A DNA stretch of 32,751 nucleotides from Oscillospiraceae bacterium (GTDB lineage: Bacteria; Bacillota; Clostridia; Oscillospirales; Oscillospiraceae), in assembly GCA_022797115.1 (NCBI GenBank), contig JAAWKB010000016.1, forward strand, positions 1 to 32,751. Reading direction: 5' to 3'. The notes under the pieces are model-generated. The model was not told where the DNA came from, searched no databases, and was given only the letters and a program-made list of their open reading frames with translations. Positions within the stretch are counted from its first letter, which is position 1, and each line of letters starts with the position of its first letter. Shown in pieces: positions 9,001-16,930 of the stretch. Both the position numbers and the translations under genes were made by a program.

Positions 9001-9021
9001 ATCCGGCCCGGACGGCCGGAT
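9001..9021. repeat. Inverted repeat in the XRE gene leader
   Basis: ATCCGGC (9001-9007) and GCCGGAT (9015-9021) form a perfect 7-bp inverted repeat with a 7-base loop, about 20 bases past the -10 box of the XRE promoter. It could be an operator or a leader hairpin. Confidence 0.4.
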
Positions 9022-9041
9022 TGATGCAATACAGGAAGTAT

Positions 9042-9070
9042 AGTATAACAGATGGTATATTTATTGTAAA
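9042..9070 (-). promoter_or_regulatory. Promoter of the XRE regulator (and possibly lepA)
   Basis: On the minus strand, -35 TTTACA (9070-9065) and -10 TATACT (9047-9042) are 17 bases apart, and the -10 is extended by TGT. Transcription should start near 9035, about 65 bases before the gene. Confidence 0.75.
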
Positions 9071-9087
9071 GACCATTTTTGGTAAGC

Positions 9088-9103
9088 CTGCCCACTTGGG
9101 CAG
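9088..9103. promoter_or_regulatory. Operator-like palindrome CTGCCCA-CT-TGGGCAG
   Basis: Two perfect 7-base arms around a 2-base spacer lie about 18 bases upstream of the XRE -35 box. Size and symmetry suit a dimeric helix-turn-helix regulator. Which protein binds is not known. Confidence 0.4.
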
Positions 9104-9334
9104 AAAAATAGTGGCCGGTACTGTAAAAAATCAAAAGAAAGCGAGAAATATATCACGAGGGAGAGCAATAGAAAATAGGCAAAGCTGCGACAGGGCAGAG
9201 GGCGATGTGAAAGAGACAGCCCAATGGAAACTGTGATTCCTCAATATGGCAAATATCTCTACAAACTGCGCCGTTTGTTAGAATAGTGTTTTCTGGTTCT
9301 GAAACCTCGCTTCACCTGTGTAGATATGATCGGG
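9104..9334. other. Intergenic region, no gene seen
   Basis: Between the XRE operator and the boxes before the response regulator gene I see no credible gene. A short in-frame stretch ending near 9235 has no coding support. This AT-richer segment may be the left edge of the acquired two-component/ABC module. Confidence 0.4.
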
Positions 9335-9369
9335 AACTCCACACAAAATTCACAATCCTCTGCTATAAT
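9335..9369 (+). promoter_or_regulatory. Response regulator gene promoter with two direct repeats
   Basis: The extended -10 TGCTATAAT (9361-9369) lacks a good -35 box. In its place are two direct repeats 11 bases apart, AACTCCACACA (9335-9345) and AAATTCACAAT (9346-9356). The second starts 18 bases before the -10 box. The same spacing and sequence occur before the ABC ATPase gene, so this is probably an activator-dependent, autoregulated promoter. Confidence 0.6.
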
Positions 9370-9389
9370 GCATTGGCGAGGTGAATCAC

Positions 9390-10061
9390 ATGGCAAAAAT
9401 TTTAATCGTTGAGGATGAATACGACATCCGGGAGCTTTTGCAGAACTATTTAGAGAACGAGGGCTATCAGGTGATTACCGCATCTGATGGCGGACAAGCC
9501 ATTGAACTATTCCGCAGCTTCAGTGTCGATTTGGTACTGCTGGACATTCTGCTCCCCCGTTTAAATGGCTACGAAGTATGCAAGGCAATTCGGGAGGAAT
9601 CCGATCTTCCGGTCATTATGCTGACCGCCCTGGACAGCGAGGAAGATCAATTAAAAGGGTTTGACCTACGTATTGACGATTACATACCAAAGCCCTTTTC
9701 CATGCCGGTCTTACTCCGGAAAATTGGTGCAGTTTTGCGCCGGACAATGGGGGACAGCCCTTCCAACCGGATAACCTACAGAGCGCTTACCCTGGATGTA
9801 GATAGCTATAAAGCCTATATTTCCGGCCAGACGGTCGATCTGACTCCAAGGGAATTTGAAATGCTCAAAGCCCTGCTCCAGAACCAGGGACGCGTTTTAT
9901 CCAGGCAAATGCTGCTGAACCGGGTTTGGAGCTACGACTTTTATGGTGACGAGCGTATCGTCGATACACATATTAAAAACCTGAGAAAAAAGCTGGGCTC
10001 GGATTATATCGAAACAATCAGAGGGGTGGGGTATCGCATTGATTACGAAGCTGAAAAATAG
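9390..10061 (+). CDS. OmpR/PhoB-family response regulator
   Basis: The product (223 residues) has a receiver domain (1-120) with acidic pocket E8-D9, phosphate acceptor D52 in LVLLDILLPRL and the conserved lysine in YIPKPF. A winged-helix DNA-binding domain follows (about 125-220), with VDLTPREFEMLKALLQNQGR and DTHIKNLRKKLG then IETIRGVGYRI. It is the output protein of the sensor kinase encoded next. The ATG at 9390 is preceded by GAGGTGA five bases away; a GTG at 9381 would lie inside that ribosome site. The kinase gene overlaps the last 23 bases. It probably binds the 11-bp direct repeats at 9335-9356 and 11485-11528, as expected for this family, and so controls itself and the ABC genes. 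Confidence 0.92.
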   Translation: MAKILIVEDEYDIRELLQNYLENEGYQVITASDGGQAIELFRSFSVDLVLLDILLPRLNGYEVCKAIREESDLPVIMLTALDSEEDQLKGFDLRIDDYIPKPFSMPVLLRKIGAVLRRTMGDSPSNRITYRALTLDVDSYKAYISGQTVDLTPREFEMLKALLQNQGRVLSRQMLLNRVWSYDFYGDERIVDTHIKNLRKKLGSDYIETIRGVGYRIDYEAEK

Positions 10062-11508
10062 CCTGACGACAAAAATTTTTCTTGTTACCTGCCTGTTGCT
10101 GACGGCGGTCTGTGCTTTGACCTATGGCTTGACCGCCCAACTCATGCCGCTGACCTATACAGTTGATCAGGAGCGTTTGCTGGTAGCCGAGGCGAACCAG
10201 CTGGCAGAGCAATTAGGCGGATATACATTGACCGGCTGTGGGTCGCTCCTTTCGCAATTTACTTTCCAGTACGGCGTCCCGGTGAGCATCCAGGATTCTG
10301 CGGGAAATGTTGTTGGCGGCGTTGATCCCGCTGACATCATACCGGCGGGAGATACTGCACGCTGGGAAATGAGGCCGGCGCAGTCTGCCGGGATGGGCTT
10401 TCCGATAGAAGGCGAGAAAAACGAGTATGTTGTACATTGTATTGGTTCCGATTTCTCTTTCAAGGATTCCTCTGAAAAATATCAACTGCTGGTATTTGCA
10501 AGCACCCGAGCGGTCAATCAGGCGGTGGAGGCTTTGGGCCGCATCTGGCCCTGGCTGGCTGCCACCATCCTCCTGGTATCCGTGTTGACCTCTCTATTCT
10601 ACGCGCACTTCATCACACGGCCCATCGTGCGGTTGAGCGGCATCTCCCAAAAACTGTCTGAATTGGACTTTGACTGGCGGTGCAGAGAGCGGCGTACAGA
10701 TGAAATCGGCACATTGGCCCGCAATCTGGATGAGTTGGCGGATCGGCTCTCCCATTCCATGCAGGAACTCCAGGCTGCAAATGACACTCTTCAAAAGGAC
10801 GTAGAGCGGGAGCGACAACTGGAACAGGCCCAGCGGGATTTTTTCTCGGCGGTCTCCCATGAGCTGAAAACACCAATCACTATCATAAAGGGCCAGCTCG
10901 GCGGGATGTTGGACAGGATCGGCGTTTATACGGACCGGGACAAATATTTGGCCCGCAGCCTGGCCGTGGCAAATCAGATGGAGGGCTTGGTGCGGGAACT
11001 GCTGACAATTTCCCGCATGGAAAAGGGTGAAGAATTGTCCATGGTTCCTGTGGAATTGACGGCCCTGATCCAGAGCTGCCTGCAAAATTATGATGAACTT
11101 TTCCAGCAGAAGGAGCAGAAAGCCGTTGTAGATTTGCCATCGGAGATCTGGAGCTTGGGGGAACCGGTCCTTTTGAAAAAAGCTCTGGGCAACCTTCTCT
11201 CAAATGCCACGCTGTATTCACCAGAGGATATCCATATTTACATTACCGCTCGCAAGGAAACCCGTCATGTTGTTCTTACTGTGGAGAATGAGGGGGCGCA
11301 TATTGCCCCGGAGCTGCTGCCGCACCTTTTTGAACCCTTCTTCCGCGGCGACCCGTCCCGGAGCCGTCAGACAGGTGGAAGTGGATTGGGGCTGTATCTT
11401 GTTCAAAAGATAGCGGAGCGGCATGGAGGCTCTTGTCAAATCCAAAACTCCGGAAGAGGCGTTTGTGCAGCAATACTTCTTCCAAACTCCACACAAACCA
11501 CATATTAA
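10039..11508 (+). CDS. Membrane sensor histidine kinase
   Basis: The product (489 residues) is the partner of the preceding response regulator. It has a first membrane helix at about 11-32, an extracytoplasmic sensor region of about 130 residues, a second helix at about 170-190 (WPWLAATILLVSVLTSLFY), a HAMP domain to about 245, a coiled coil, HisKA with acceptor H274 in SAVSHELKTPIT, and an HATPase domain with LGNLLSNATLYSP and GGSGLGLYLVQKI. The start is a TTG at 10039, inside the regulator gene; it gives the basic start MITKLKNSLTTK before the first helix, and the overlap suggests translational coupling. The 3' end carries the direct repeats that control the ABC genes. The large sensor region argues against a BceS-type intramembrane kinase. 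Confidence 0.92.
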   Translation: MITKLKNSLTTKIFLVTCLLLTAVCALTYGLTAQLMPLTYTVDQERLLVAEANQLAEQLGGYTLTGCGSLLSQFTFQYGVPVSIQDSAGNVVGGVDPADIIPAGDTARWEMRPAQSAGMGFPIEGEKNEYVVHCIGSDFSFKDSSEKYQLLVFASTRAVNQAVEALGRIWPWLAATILLVSVLTSLFYAHFITRPIVRLSGISQKLSELDFDWRCRERRTDEIGTLARNLDELADRLSHSMQELQAANDTLQKDVERERQLEQAQRDFFSAVSHELKTPITIIKGQLGGMLDRIGVYTDRDKYLARSLAVANQMEGLVRELLTISRMEKGEELSMVPVELTALIQSCLQNYDELFQQKEQKAVVDLPSEIWSLGEPVLLKKALGNLLSNATLYSPEDIHIYITARKETRHVVLTVENEGAHIAPELLPHLFEPFFRGDPSRSRQTGGSGLGLYLVQKIAERHGGSCQIQNSGRGVCAAILLPNSTQTTY

Positions 11509-11541
11509 CTACAAACAAACTCCACATTCTTCTGTTATCCT
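11485..11541 (+). promoter_or_regulatory. Four 11-bp direct repeats and promoter of the ABC genes
   Basis: Four tandem units of 11 bases start at 11485 (AACTCCACACA), 11496 (AACCACATATT), 11507 (AACTACAAACA) and 11518 (AACTCCACATT). The last unit starts 18 bases before an extended -10, TGTTATCCT (11533-11541), exactly as before the response regulator gene. No good -35 box exists; the last repeat covers that place. This is the layout of a promoter activated by an OmpR-family regulator. The first two units lie inside the kinase gene's 3' end. Confidence 0.65.
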
Positions 11542-11575
11542 GACTGCTATCTCAAGCAGAAAGGATGAAGCACAG

Positions 11576-12436
11576 ATGAATGTGGAAATCTGTAATCTAT
11601 CTCTGACCTACCCATCAGGTAAAACTGCTCTGCGGGAAATCAATCTGAGCATGGGCAGCCCAAACCTGATCGGCCTTTTGGGGCCGAACGGAGCAGGGAA
11701 GTCCACACTGATGAAGCTCCTGGTTGCGGGCCTGCTCCCCACGGAGGGAAAAATCTCGGTGGATGGAAAGCCCCTGATCCAGCAGGAGCGGCTGCTGAAA
11801 GCCCGCCTGGGCTATCTGCCCCAGTCCTTTGGGCTGTTTGACGAGCTGACAGTCTGGCAGTTCTTGGACTACATGGCGGCGCTGAAGGGGATTGCCGGCA
11901 GCAAGGAGGCCATTGCCGCCGCCATTCAGCGCACCCATTTGGAGGAAAAGCAAAAAGCAAAAATCCGCACCCTTTCCGGCGGACAGCGCCAGCGGGTAGG
12001 AATCGCCCAGGCCATCTTGGGCAACCCGCATTTTCTGATTTTTGATGAACCCACAGTAGGTCTTGACCCGGAGGAACGGATCAGTTTCCGAAATCTCTTT
12101 TCGCAAATGGCCCAGGACCGGCTGGTGCTTCTGTCCACTCACATTATTGAAGATGTTCAGTCGGTGTGTAATCAGCTCGTTGTGATCCATCAGGGCTGTA
12201 TCCGTTTTGTTGGCACTCCCGCCGGACTGATTGCCGGAGCTGTGGGCCATGTGGGGGTTTTCCGGGAGAAGGATCAGCGGCAGGAGGCGGGCCTGCATAT
12301 CACCTCCCGGGTCAACACGACCTGTGGAATTGCCTGCCGCGCTGTGGCGGAGGAGCTTCCTGATTTCGTGGAACAGGTGGAGCCTACTTTGGAGGATGCC
12401 TATCTCTACCTGATCTCCAGGGAGGCGATTCGATGA
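11576..12436 (+). CDS. ABC transporter ATP-binding protein
   Basis: The product (286 residues) is a complete ABC ATPase: Walker A GLLGPNGAGKST, Q-loop LGYLPQSFGLF, signature LSGGQRQRVGIAQ, Walker B FLIFDEPTVGLDP and H-switch LLSTHIIED. The C-terminal 70 residues are an accessory extension common in ATPases of ABC-2 drug or peptide exporters. It should energise the two membrane proteins encoded next. The start at 11576 is preceded by AGAAAGGA and gives a normal N-terminus, MNVEICNLSLTYPSGKTAL; an upstream reading into the kinase gene is not needed. The stop codon overlaps the start of the next gene by 4 bases. The substrate is unknown; antimicrobial peptide sensing and export is a common job for such modules but is not shown. 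Confidence 0.93.
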   Translation: MNVEICNLSLTYPSGKTALREINLSMGSPNLIGLLGPNGAGKSTLMKLLVAGLLPTEGKISVDGKPLIQQERLLKARLGYLPQSFGLFDELTVWQFLDYMAALKGIAGSKEAIAAAIQRTHLEEKQKAKIRTLSGGQRQRVGIAQAILGNPHFLIFDEPTVGLDPEERISFRNLFSQMAQDRLVLLSTHIIEDVQSVCNQLVVIHQGCIRFVGTPAGLIAGAVGHVGVFREKDQRQEAGLHITSRVNTTCGIACRAVAEELPDFVEQVEPTLEDAYLYLISREAIR

Positions 12437-14634
12437 ACATCCTGCGGCAATTTCGCCTGGAGCTTGCCCGGCTGCTCCAGAACCGCCTCACCTGGTTGGC
12501 AATCCTTTTGACAGCACTTGCTCCCATTGCAGGGCTGACCGTCTATCGTCCCCTGTATCATGATAACGCAACCATGCAGGGGATGTATTTGGCAAATCCG
12601 GCTTTGGCGGGCGGGGTCCTGGGGGCTGTTCTATTTGCCATTCTCACTGTCTGGAGTATGGACAGGCTTCGGCGGGATGGAATGGAAACCTTGACCCACG
12701 CGGCAGTGTCACCCATGACCGCCGCCTTAACCCGTCTGGGGGCGTTGCTGTGCGTCTCTATTCTGGCGCAGGCCGTCGCCACGCTTATATGGCTCCCCTA
12801 TACTATTTTCAAGCTGGGGACGATTTTTGACCTTGAGAGCTATGTTCTCATCCACCTGATTTTCATGTACGGAGCAATCCCCCTGGCAATCCTATTCGCT
12901 TCTGCCGCCTACCAGATCACCCGGCGGGGTGATCTGTCCCTGGCCCTCTTTGCCGTCTTTGCCGCTCTCAGCTTGACGGTCTGGAAACAACAGTGGCAGT
13001 TCTCTTGGCTGGCCCCCTGCGTTTTTGGGATTTCCGACGATTTTTCCAATTACCGCATCCTCCGCTCGGTAGCTTATGTGCGCCTCACCTGGCTGATGGC
13101 CTTGGCGGGAGTGTGGGTGGTGTCGTATCTCTGCGTGCGGAGGTACGGCAAGGGACTGATCGGCTCTCTGCTCTGTAATATCCGGCGCGCATACCGTCCG
13201 CTTCTGGCGGTGATTTTGTTGCTCTCCGGAAACCTGCTTTATGTTCATCAGCCCTTTGTCGATCATAGTGCGGCGGAGTTTGACTTTGCATATCTGTTTC
13301 CTTCTGAATATCTGGAAACCGTTACCTGCTCCAGCCGCTACGCCGATGTATGTCCCGACCCCAAGACTGGCCGTGTTTCCGGCAGGGCTGTGTTTCAGCT
13401 TCAGAATATCAGCGGCACCGAGCAAACGGTTCAGTTTTTCATTGATCCGGGCTACCAAATCCTATCCGTTCAGGCCGACGGCGTGGATGTGCCCTTCTCT
13501 GTGGACGGGTACCAGGCCATGCATGAAAAGCGGTTTGATGTTACCATTCCAGCCGGCCCGGAAATGGAGCTTACCATTGACTACGGCGGCTTTCCGCAAG
13601 AGTGGAATGCTGTGGCCACTACACAGGGCAGTCTGGAGATCAGCGATGTCTATATGCAGCTTGAAAATGATGTTCTGTCTCCCTCTCCCCACAATGTATG
13701 GTATCAGGGCGACAGTCTGCCCGCGGTGATGGAGCTGACCCTGCCTGGGCATATGAAGCCCATCCTGTTTGGCGCAGGCTCCACTGAGCTGCTGCGGGAA
13801 AACGGAAACGGCACCAAAACTTGGCGTATGACAGACGATGGCTACCATATGATCGTATATGTCGGGGATTATATCCTGGAAGAAATTCCAGTGGAATCCG
13901 CTGGAATAACCGTCAATTTCTATTACAGCCGCAAGCACCAGCCCATTATGGAGGCGATAAACGCCACAGAATCTATCCGGCAGACGATTGAATACTGTAC
14001 CGAGCATATTGGCCCGCTGTCCTTCTATGGAGACGGTACGTTCAATCTGATCGAAAGCCGAATCAGCGGCGGAGGATACGCCGGTGATGGAGCCAGCTTG
14101 GCAAATGAGGGGGACTTTACCATCCAAAACCTGTCAGATGGGGCGAAGGGTGGCTCATCCGCCCAGGTGACAATACATGAGCTTGTCCATCAATGGTGGG
14201 GCCTGGGTAATATGTTTGAGCCGGCGTACACGGAAAGCGTTTGGTCTGCCGAGGGCCTGACCTGCTACACGACCTACCGGATCGTGAAGGAGCTGTATGG
14301 CGAGGAGGCAGCTCAGGCAGCCTATATCGACCGGTGGCAGGAAGAAGTGGACAACTATTATAAAGATTTCTATGTCCGTCACCCGGAATACCTGTCCGCC
14401 CTGCCGGTGAAGTACCAGGCCGGCATTTCCAACAGCTTGTGGGAGATACGGAAATATAGCGAAATGCCCCTGAAAATCTTGAAGGCGGAAAAGCTGGTGG
14501 GTGGCGAGGACGCTATGGATGAGATTTTGAAGAGCCTCTTTAATCGGGAGCTGAACCCGGAATACCCCTATCTGACCTATCAGGAATTTCTGGATGCCTG
14601 CCATCTGTCGGAGGAGGACTTGAACCTTGAATAA
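12433..14634 (+). CDS. ABC permease fused to an extracytoplasmic M1-type metallopeptidase
   Basis: The product (733 residues) joins two functions. Residues 1-270 hold about seven membrane helices, at roughly 18-38, 52-72, 95-118, 138-160, 168-188, 212-234 and 250-268, as in ABC-2 permeases. An odd number with an inner N-terminus puts the rest outside the cell. Residues 270-733 resemble an M1 aminopeptidase: beta-rich first part, then the zinc site H582-E583-x-x-H586 (HELVHQWWG) with the third ligand probably E607 in SAEGLT. M1 enzymes usually have 18 residues between the HExxH and that glutamate; here there are 20. The usual GxMEN exopeptidase motif is not clear. It may trim a peptide as it is moved, or degrade a peptide outside. 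The gene overlaps the ATPase gene by 4 bases and the next permease by 8. Confidence 0.85.
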   Translation: MNILRQFRLELARLLQNRLTWLAILLTALAPIAGLTVYRPLYHDNATMQGMYLANPALAGGVLGAVLFAILTVWSMDRLRRDGMETLTHAAVSPMTAALTRLGALLCVSILAQAVATLIWLPYTIFKLGTIFDLESYVLIHLIFMYGAIPLAILFASAAYQITRRGDLSLALFAVFAALSLTVWKQQWQFSWLAPCVFGISDDFSNYRILRSVAYVRLTWLMALAGVWVVSYLCVRRYGKGLIGSLLCNIRRAYRPLLAVILLLSGNLLYVHQPFVDHSAAEFDFAYLFPSEYLETVTCSSRYADVCPDPKTGRVSGRAVFQLQNISGTEQTVQFFIDPGYQILSVQADGVDVPFSVDGYQAMHEKRFDVTIPAGPEMELTIDYGGFPQEWNAVATTQGSLEISDVYMQLENDVLSPSPHNVWYQGDSLPAVMELTLPGHMKPILFGAGSTELLRENGNGTKTWRMTDDGYHMIVYVGDYILEEIPVESAGITVNFYYSRKHQPIMEAINATESIRQTIEYCTEHIGPLSFYGDGTFNLIESRISGGGYAGDGASLANEGDFTIQNLSDGAKGGSSAQVTIHELVHQWWGLGNMFEPAYTESVWSAEGLTCYTTYRIVKELYGEEAAQAAYIDRWQEEVDNYYKDFYVRHPEYLSALPVKYQAGISNSLWEIRKYSEMPLKILKAEKLVGGEDAMDEILKSLFNRELNPEYPYLTYQEFLDACHLSEEDLNLE

Positions 14635-15346
14635 GATATTTGGATATGAACTGCGGCGTTTGCTGTGGAACAAGTTGTTCTTTGGTATGTTGCTTGTGAC
14701 CCTGGGCTATGGCTGGCTGACATTGACTGGATTCGTGATCCGGGGCATCGCTCACACAGCACCCTTTTCCCCATGGAGCTTTGGGTATTATCTTAGCCAG
14801 ACCTTGCCGTTGATCTGTCTGGGGGAGCTGTTTTTCCTGGCATTCTTCTTTTCCAAGGAGGAGTACCTTCTCCGGCCCCTGATCCAGGCCACCCCAGTCA
14901 AGCAGCGGCAATATATAGCCCTGCGATGCGCGGCGGTGCTGACAGCTACCACCATTCTCTGCCTGTGTATTGTCGCTCTGGCCATTCGATTCTATGTATC
15001 GCTGTTTGGGTGGATGAATTATGGAGAGCTGATTTTGCCCGCTCTGTTGACGCTGGTCCCGCCGGTTATCTTCTGCCTAGGGGTGGGCCTGATGTTGAGC
15101 CACATGAACCGTGTTCTGATTTACCTTCTCATGGCGGCAGTGGTTCTGTTGTCCGTTCTGCCCGTACCCTCAGCAGCCAGCTTTTCGCTGAGCGGGTTCT
15201 TCTCTCAGACCCCGTTGGCCTTGGATACATTGGACCCGGCGTTCCATGTTCCCGGCCAAATCCTGACGTCAAGAATCCTCATAACCCTTTTCGGGGGATC
15301 TATCATGATTGTTGCCACAAATGGGCGGGGGGATAGGAGGCGTTGA
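14627..15346 (+). CDS. ABC-2 type membrane protein, last gene of the module
   Basis: The product (239 residues) has about six hydrophobic segments, roughly at 17-37, 52-73, 101-128, 135-160, 166-185 and 218-232, and no enzymatic motif. It is the second membrane subunit beside the permease-peptidase fusion. The start is TTG at 14627, with GGAGGAGGA nine bases upstream, and it overlaps the preceding stop by 8 bases, so translation is coupled. The last residues, ATNGRGDRRR, turn abruptly polar right after a membrane helix. That could be a short cytoplasmic tail or a sign that the gene lost its original 3' end. Confidence 0.8.
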   Translation: MNKIFGYELRRLLWNKLFFGMLLVTLGYGWLTLTGFVIRGIAHTAPFSPWSFGYYLSQTLPLICLGELFFLAFFFSKEEYLLRPLIQATPVKQRQYIALRCAAVLTATTILCLCIVALAIRFYVSLFGWMNYGELILPALLTLVPPVIFCLGVGLMLSHMNRVLIYLLMAAVVLLSVLPVPSAASFSLSGFFSQTPLALDTLDPAFHVPGQILTSRILITLFGGSIMIVATNGRGDRRR

Positions 15347-15412
15347 GCCAAGTAACCTTCCCTTGTTTAAAGTCTTCGGAGCAATTTATATCTGGCAATA
15401 CTGTTCCGTAAT

Positions 15413-15461
15413 AAAACGCATATCATCTGCCGCAATATGTGCAGATGATATGCGTTTTGAG
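15413..15461. terminator. Perfect 18-bp hairpin, terminator of the ABC operon
   Basis: AAAACGCATATCATCTGC (15413-15430) and its exact complement at 15441-15458 enclose a 10-base loop. Each strand ends in four T, so it can act in both directions, between the ABC operon and genes ending from the right. The stem is unusually long and AT-rich for a simple terminator. Confidence 0.7.
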
Positions 15462-15470
15462 ATTTGCCCT

Positions 15471-15737
15471 TTAATAAAGTCCTCTGAGGGCAGCATATCC
15501 GGAAACTGGCATATAAACGTTTTTCCCCGACAAGTGCGGCTTATGAAAGGGAGCAAAGAGGACTGGAAGTAGTGCCTCTGGATTGCGGAGCTTCTGGAAG
15601 GTGAGATGCCATTCTCTGTGTACAGGGACGATGTTCCTCCGTGTCCGGGAAGAATTGGAACGAGTAGCTGGCCAGCTTGTTGATGTAGAGGGCGTCCGTG
15701 ATGCCTCATTTTGGATGATGTTGTGCGAAGTTGTCAT
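15471..15737 (-). CDS. Doubtful short reading frame after the tail fibre gene
   Basis: An ATG at 15737 follows AAGGAGAATCCT, a good ribosome site, 10 bases after the tail fibre stop, and opens an 88-residue frame. The product is rich in Ser, Thr and Arg and unlike any family I know. Another frame of the same strand reads GITDALYINKLASYSFQFF, which looks more protein-like, so this may be the frameshifted remnant of a gene. The rest of the 15347-15747 gap holds only the hairpin at 15413-15458. Confidence 0.25.
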   Translation of the reverse strand: MTTSHNIIQNEASRTPSTSTSWPATRSNSSRTRRNIVPVHREWHLTFQKLRNPEALLPVLFAPFHKPHLSGKNVYMPVSGYAALRGLY

Positions 15738-15747
15738 AGGATTCTCC

Positions 15748-16749
15748 TTATAGATTCGCGTCTATGACAACCTTTGATGAGTTGCCAGGGCCAGCAAGGA
15801 ACGCTTGATATGCGCCGGAAACAGTGAAATTTCCATCCTCTAATACGGATTTACACAACAAGGTAGTTCCATTAAACGTGTCCACCTCAATATTATGTAA
15901 ATTTTTCCCAGTATCCATTGAATTTCGCACATAGATTCCGTTCCCCTCGACAGAAATAGAGGGCCTGGCACGCATTGTCGTAGGCAGAGGGATCATTAGG
16001 TTCATTTCGGCAGCACTTCTTGCGATGCCCATTCCTACTGTCGGATAAGGATCGTTCAGCATTCCTGCTCTTATAACGAACTGATACCGCTGACACTTGG
16101 CCAGCTCCAGCGCGGGGTCAGGCGGCGGATCGTTGAGTACCCAGTTACCGGAGGCATCCCGATGGGCCAGCGTCTGAATGGTGCCCAGCTCCAGCTTGAC
16201 TGCCTGTAGAACACCGGCGCCGCCTGTAAGTGAGACGTTGATCTCACATTTTACGTCGTCCCAGAATAAAGAGCTTTCGCCAACAGGAAGGCCGCGAATG
16301 ATACATCGATTGCCTGGATATCCCAATAGATCAGTAGCGGAATACAGCTGATTATCGATTAATACAGACAAGGTAGCAGCTTGTCCAAGCAGCTTTTCCA
16401 TTTTAGACCGTTCAAGTCGCTGCTGGAAGTAGCCCCCCGCCCCTTCGTGTATCACAACACCGTTTTCTATTGAAATCGTAGTAGTGCCGGAGACATACAG
16501 GCACCACCGGTCAATGGTGTATCCCTCCCCGTATTCCGCCAATCCCCGCTGGTTGACAGGATTCCTAAAGTACCAGTTGTCCAGCAGATTTGGGTTGCTC
16601 CAGCCGTTTTGCGCTATGGCGGCTCCCGCTGCATCAAATCCTACCGTCTGGCCTGGCTGGCCCGTAAGCACAGCCTGCTTTCCAGAAAGATCTGAGCGCA
16701 GCTTTCCGCATACATAGTCCAAGCCTTCCAGATTTAAAAATTTTTCCAC
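15748..16749 (-). CDS. Phage tail fibre-like protein
   Basis: The product (333 residues) looks like a receptor-binding tail fibre or collar protein. An N-terminal helical part (MEKFLNLEGLDYVCGKLRSD) could join it to the baseplate. Then comes NPNLLDNWYFRNPVNQRG and YTIDRWCLYVSG, a signature of tail-fibre carbohydrate-binding modules in Bacillota prophages, followed by the strand-rich AVKLELGTIQTLAHRD and CQRYQFVI part. The start is GTG at 16749, with AAAGGGGG 11 bases upstream. Base composition is visibly less GC-rich than the baseplate genes, suggesting later acquisition or exchange. It is separated from the baseplate genes by 2.4 kb holding three cellular genes, which is odd for a functional phage. 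It would set the cell range of the particle if the two still work together. Confidence 0.75.
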   Translation of the reverse strand: MEKFLNLEGLDYVCGKLRSDLSGKQAVLTGQPGQTVGFDAAGAAIAQNGWSNPNLLDNWYFRNPVNQRGLAEYGEGYTIDRWCLYVSGTTTISIENGVVIHEGAGGYFQQRLERSKMEKLLGQAATLSVLIDNQLYSATDLLGYPGNRCIIRGLPVGESSLFWDDVKCEINVSLTGGAGVLQAVKLELGTIQTLAHRDASGNWVLNDPPPDPALELAKCQRYQFVIRAGMLNDPYPTVGMGIARSAAEMNLMIPLPTTMRARPSISVEGNGIYVRNSMDTGKNLHNIEVDTFNGTTLLCKSVLEDGNFTVSGAYQAFLAGPGNSSKVVIDANL

Positions 16750-16895
16750 GTTGTATCAACCCCCTTTGTTCTATACCTATCTCACAAATTCCGAAAAGGG
16801 TCTGTGGAGCCGGAAACTGATCTCACATCTTTCAGGAAACAGTCCCGCCAATGTATTGTCCATTTTCCGGGAGGGGCTCGATCCGGGATTTTTTT

Positions 16896-16930
16896 GATAA
16901 TATAAGGGATCTCCCGCTAGGCGGGAGGTT
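16896..16930 (-). terminator. Terminator at the end of the UDG gene
   Basis: CTCCCGC-CTA-GCGGGAG (16929-16913 read on the minus strand) includes the UDG stop codon. It is followed by CCCTTATATTATC and then seven T. The stem is short but GC-rich. Confidence 0.5.

Noticed and set aside
15748-16749. Diversity-generating retroelement acting on the tail fibre
   Set aside because: No reverse transcriptase gene or template repeat is visible nearby.
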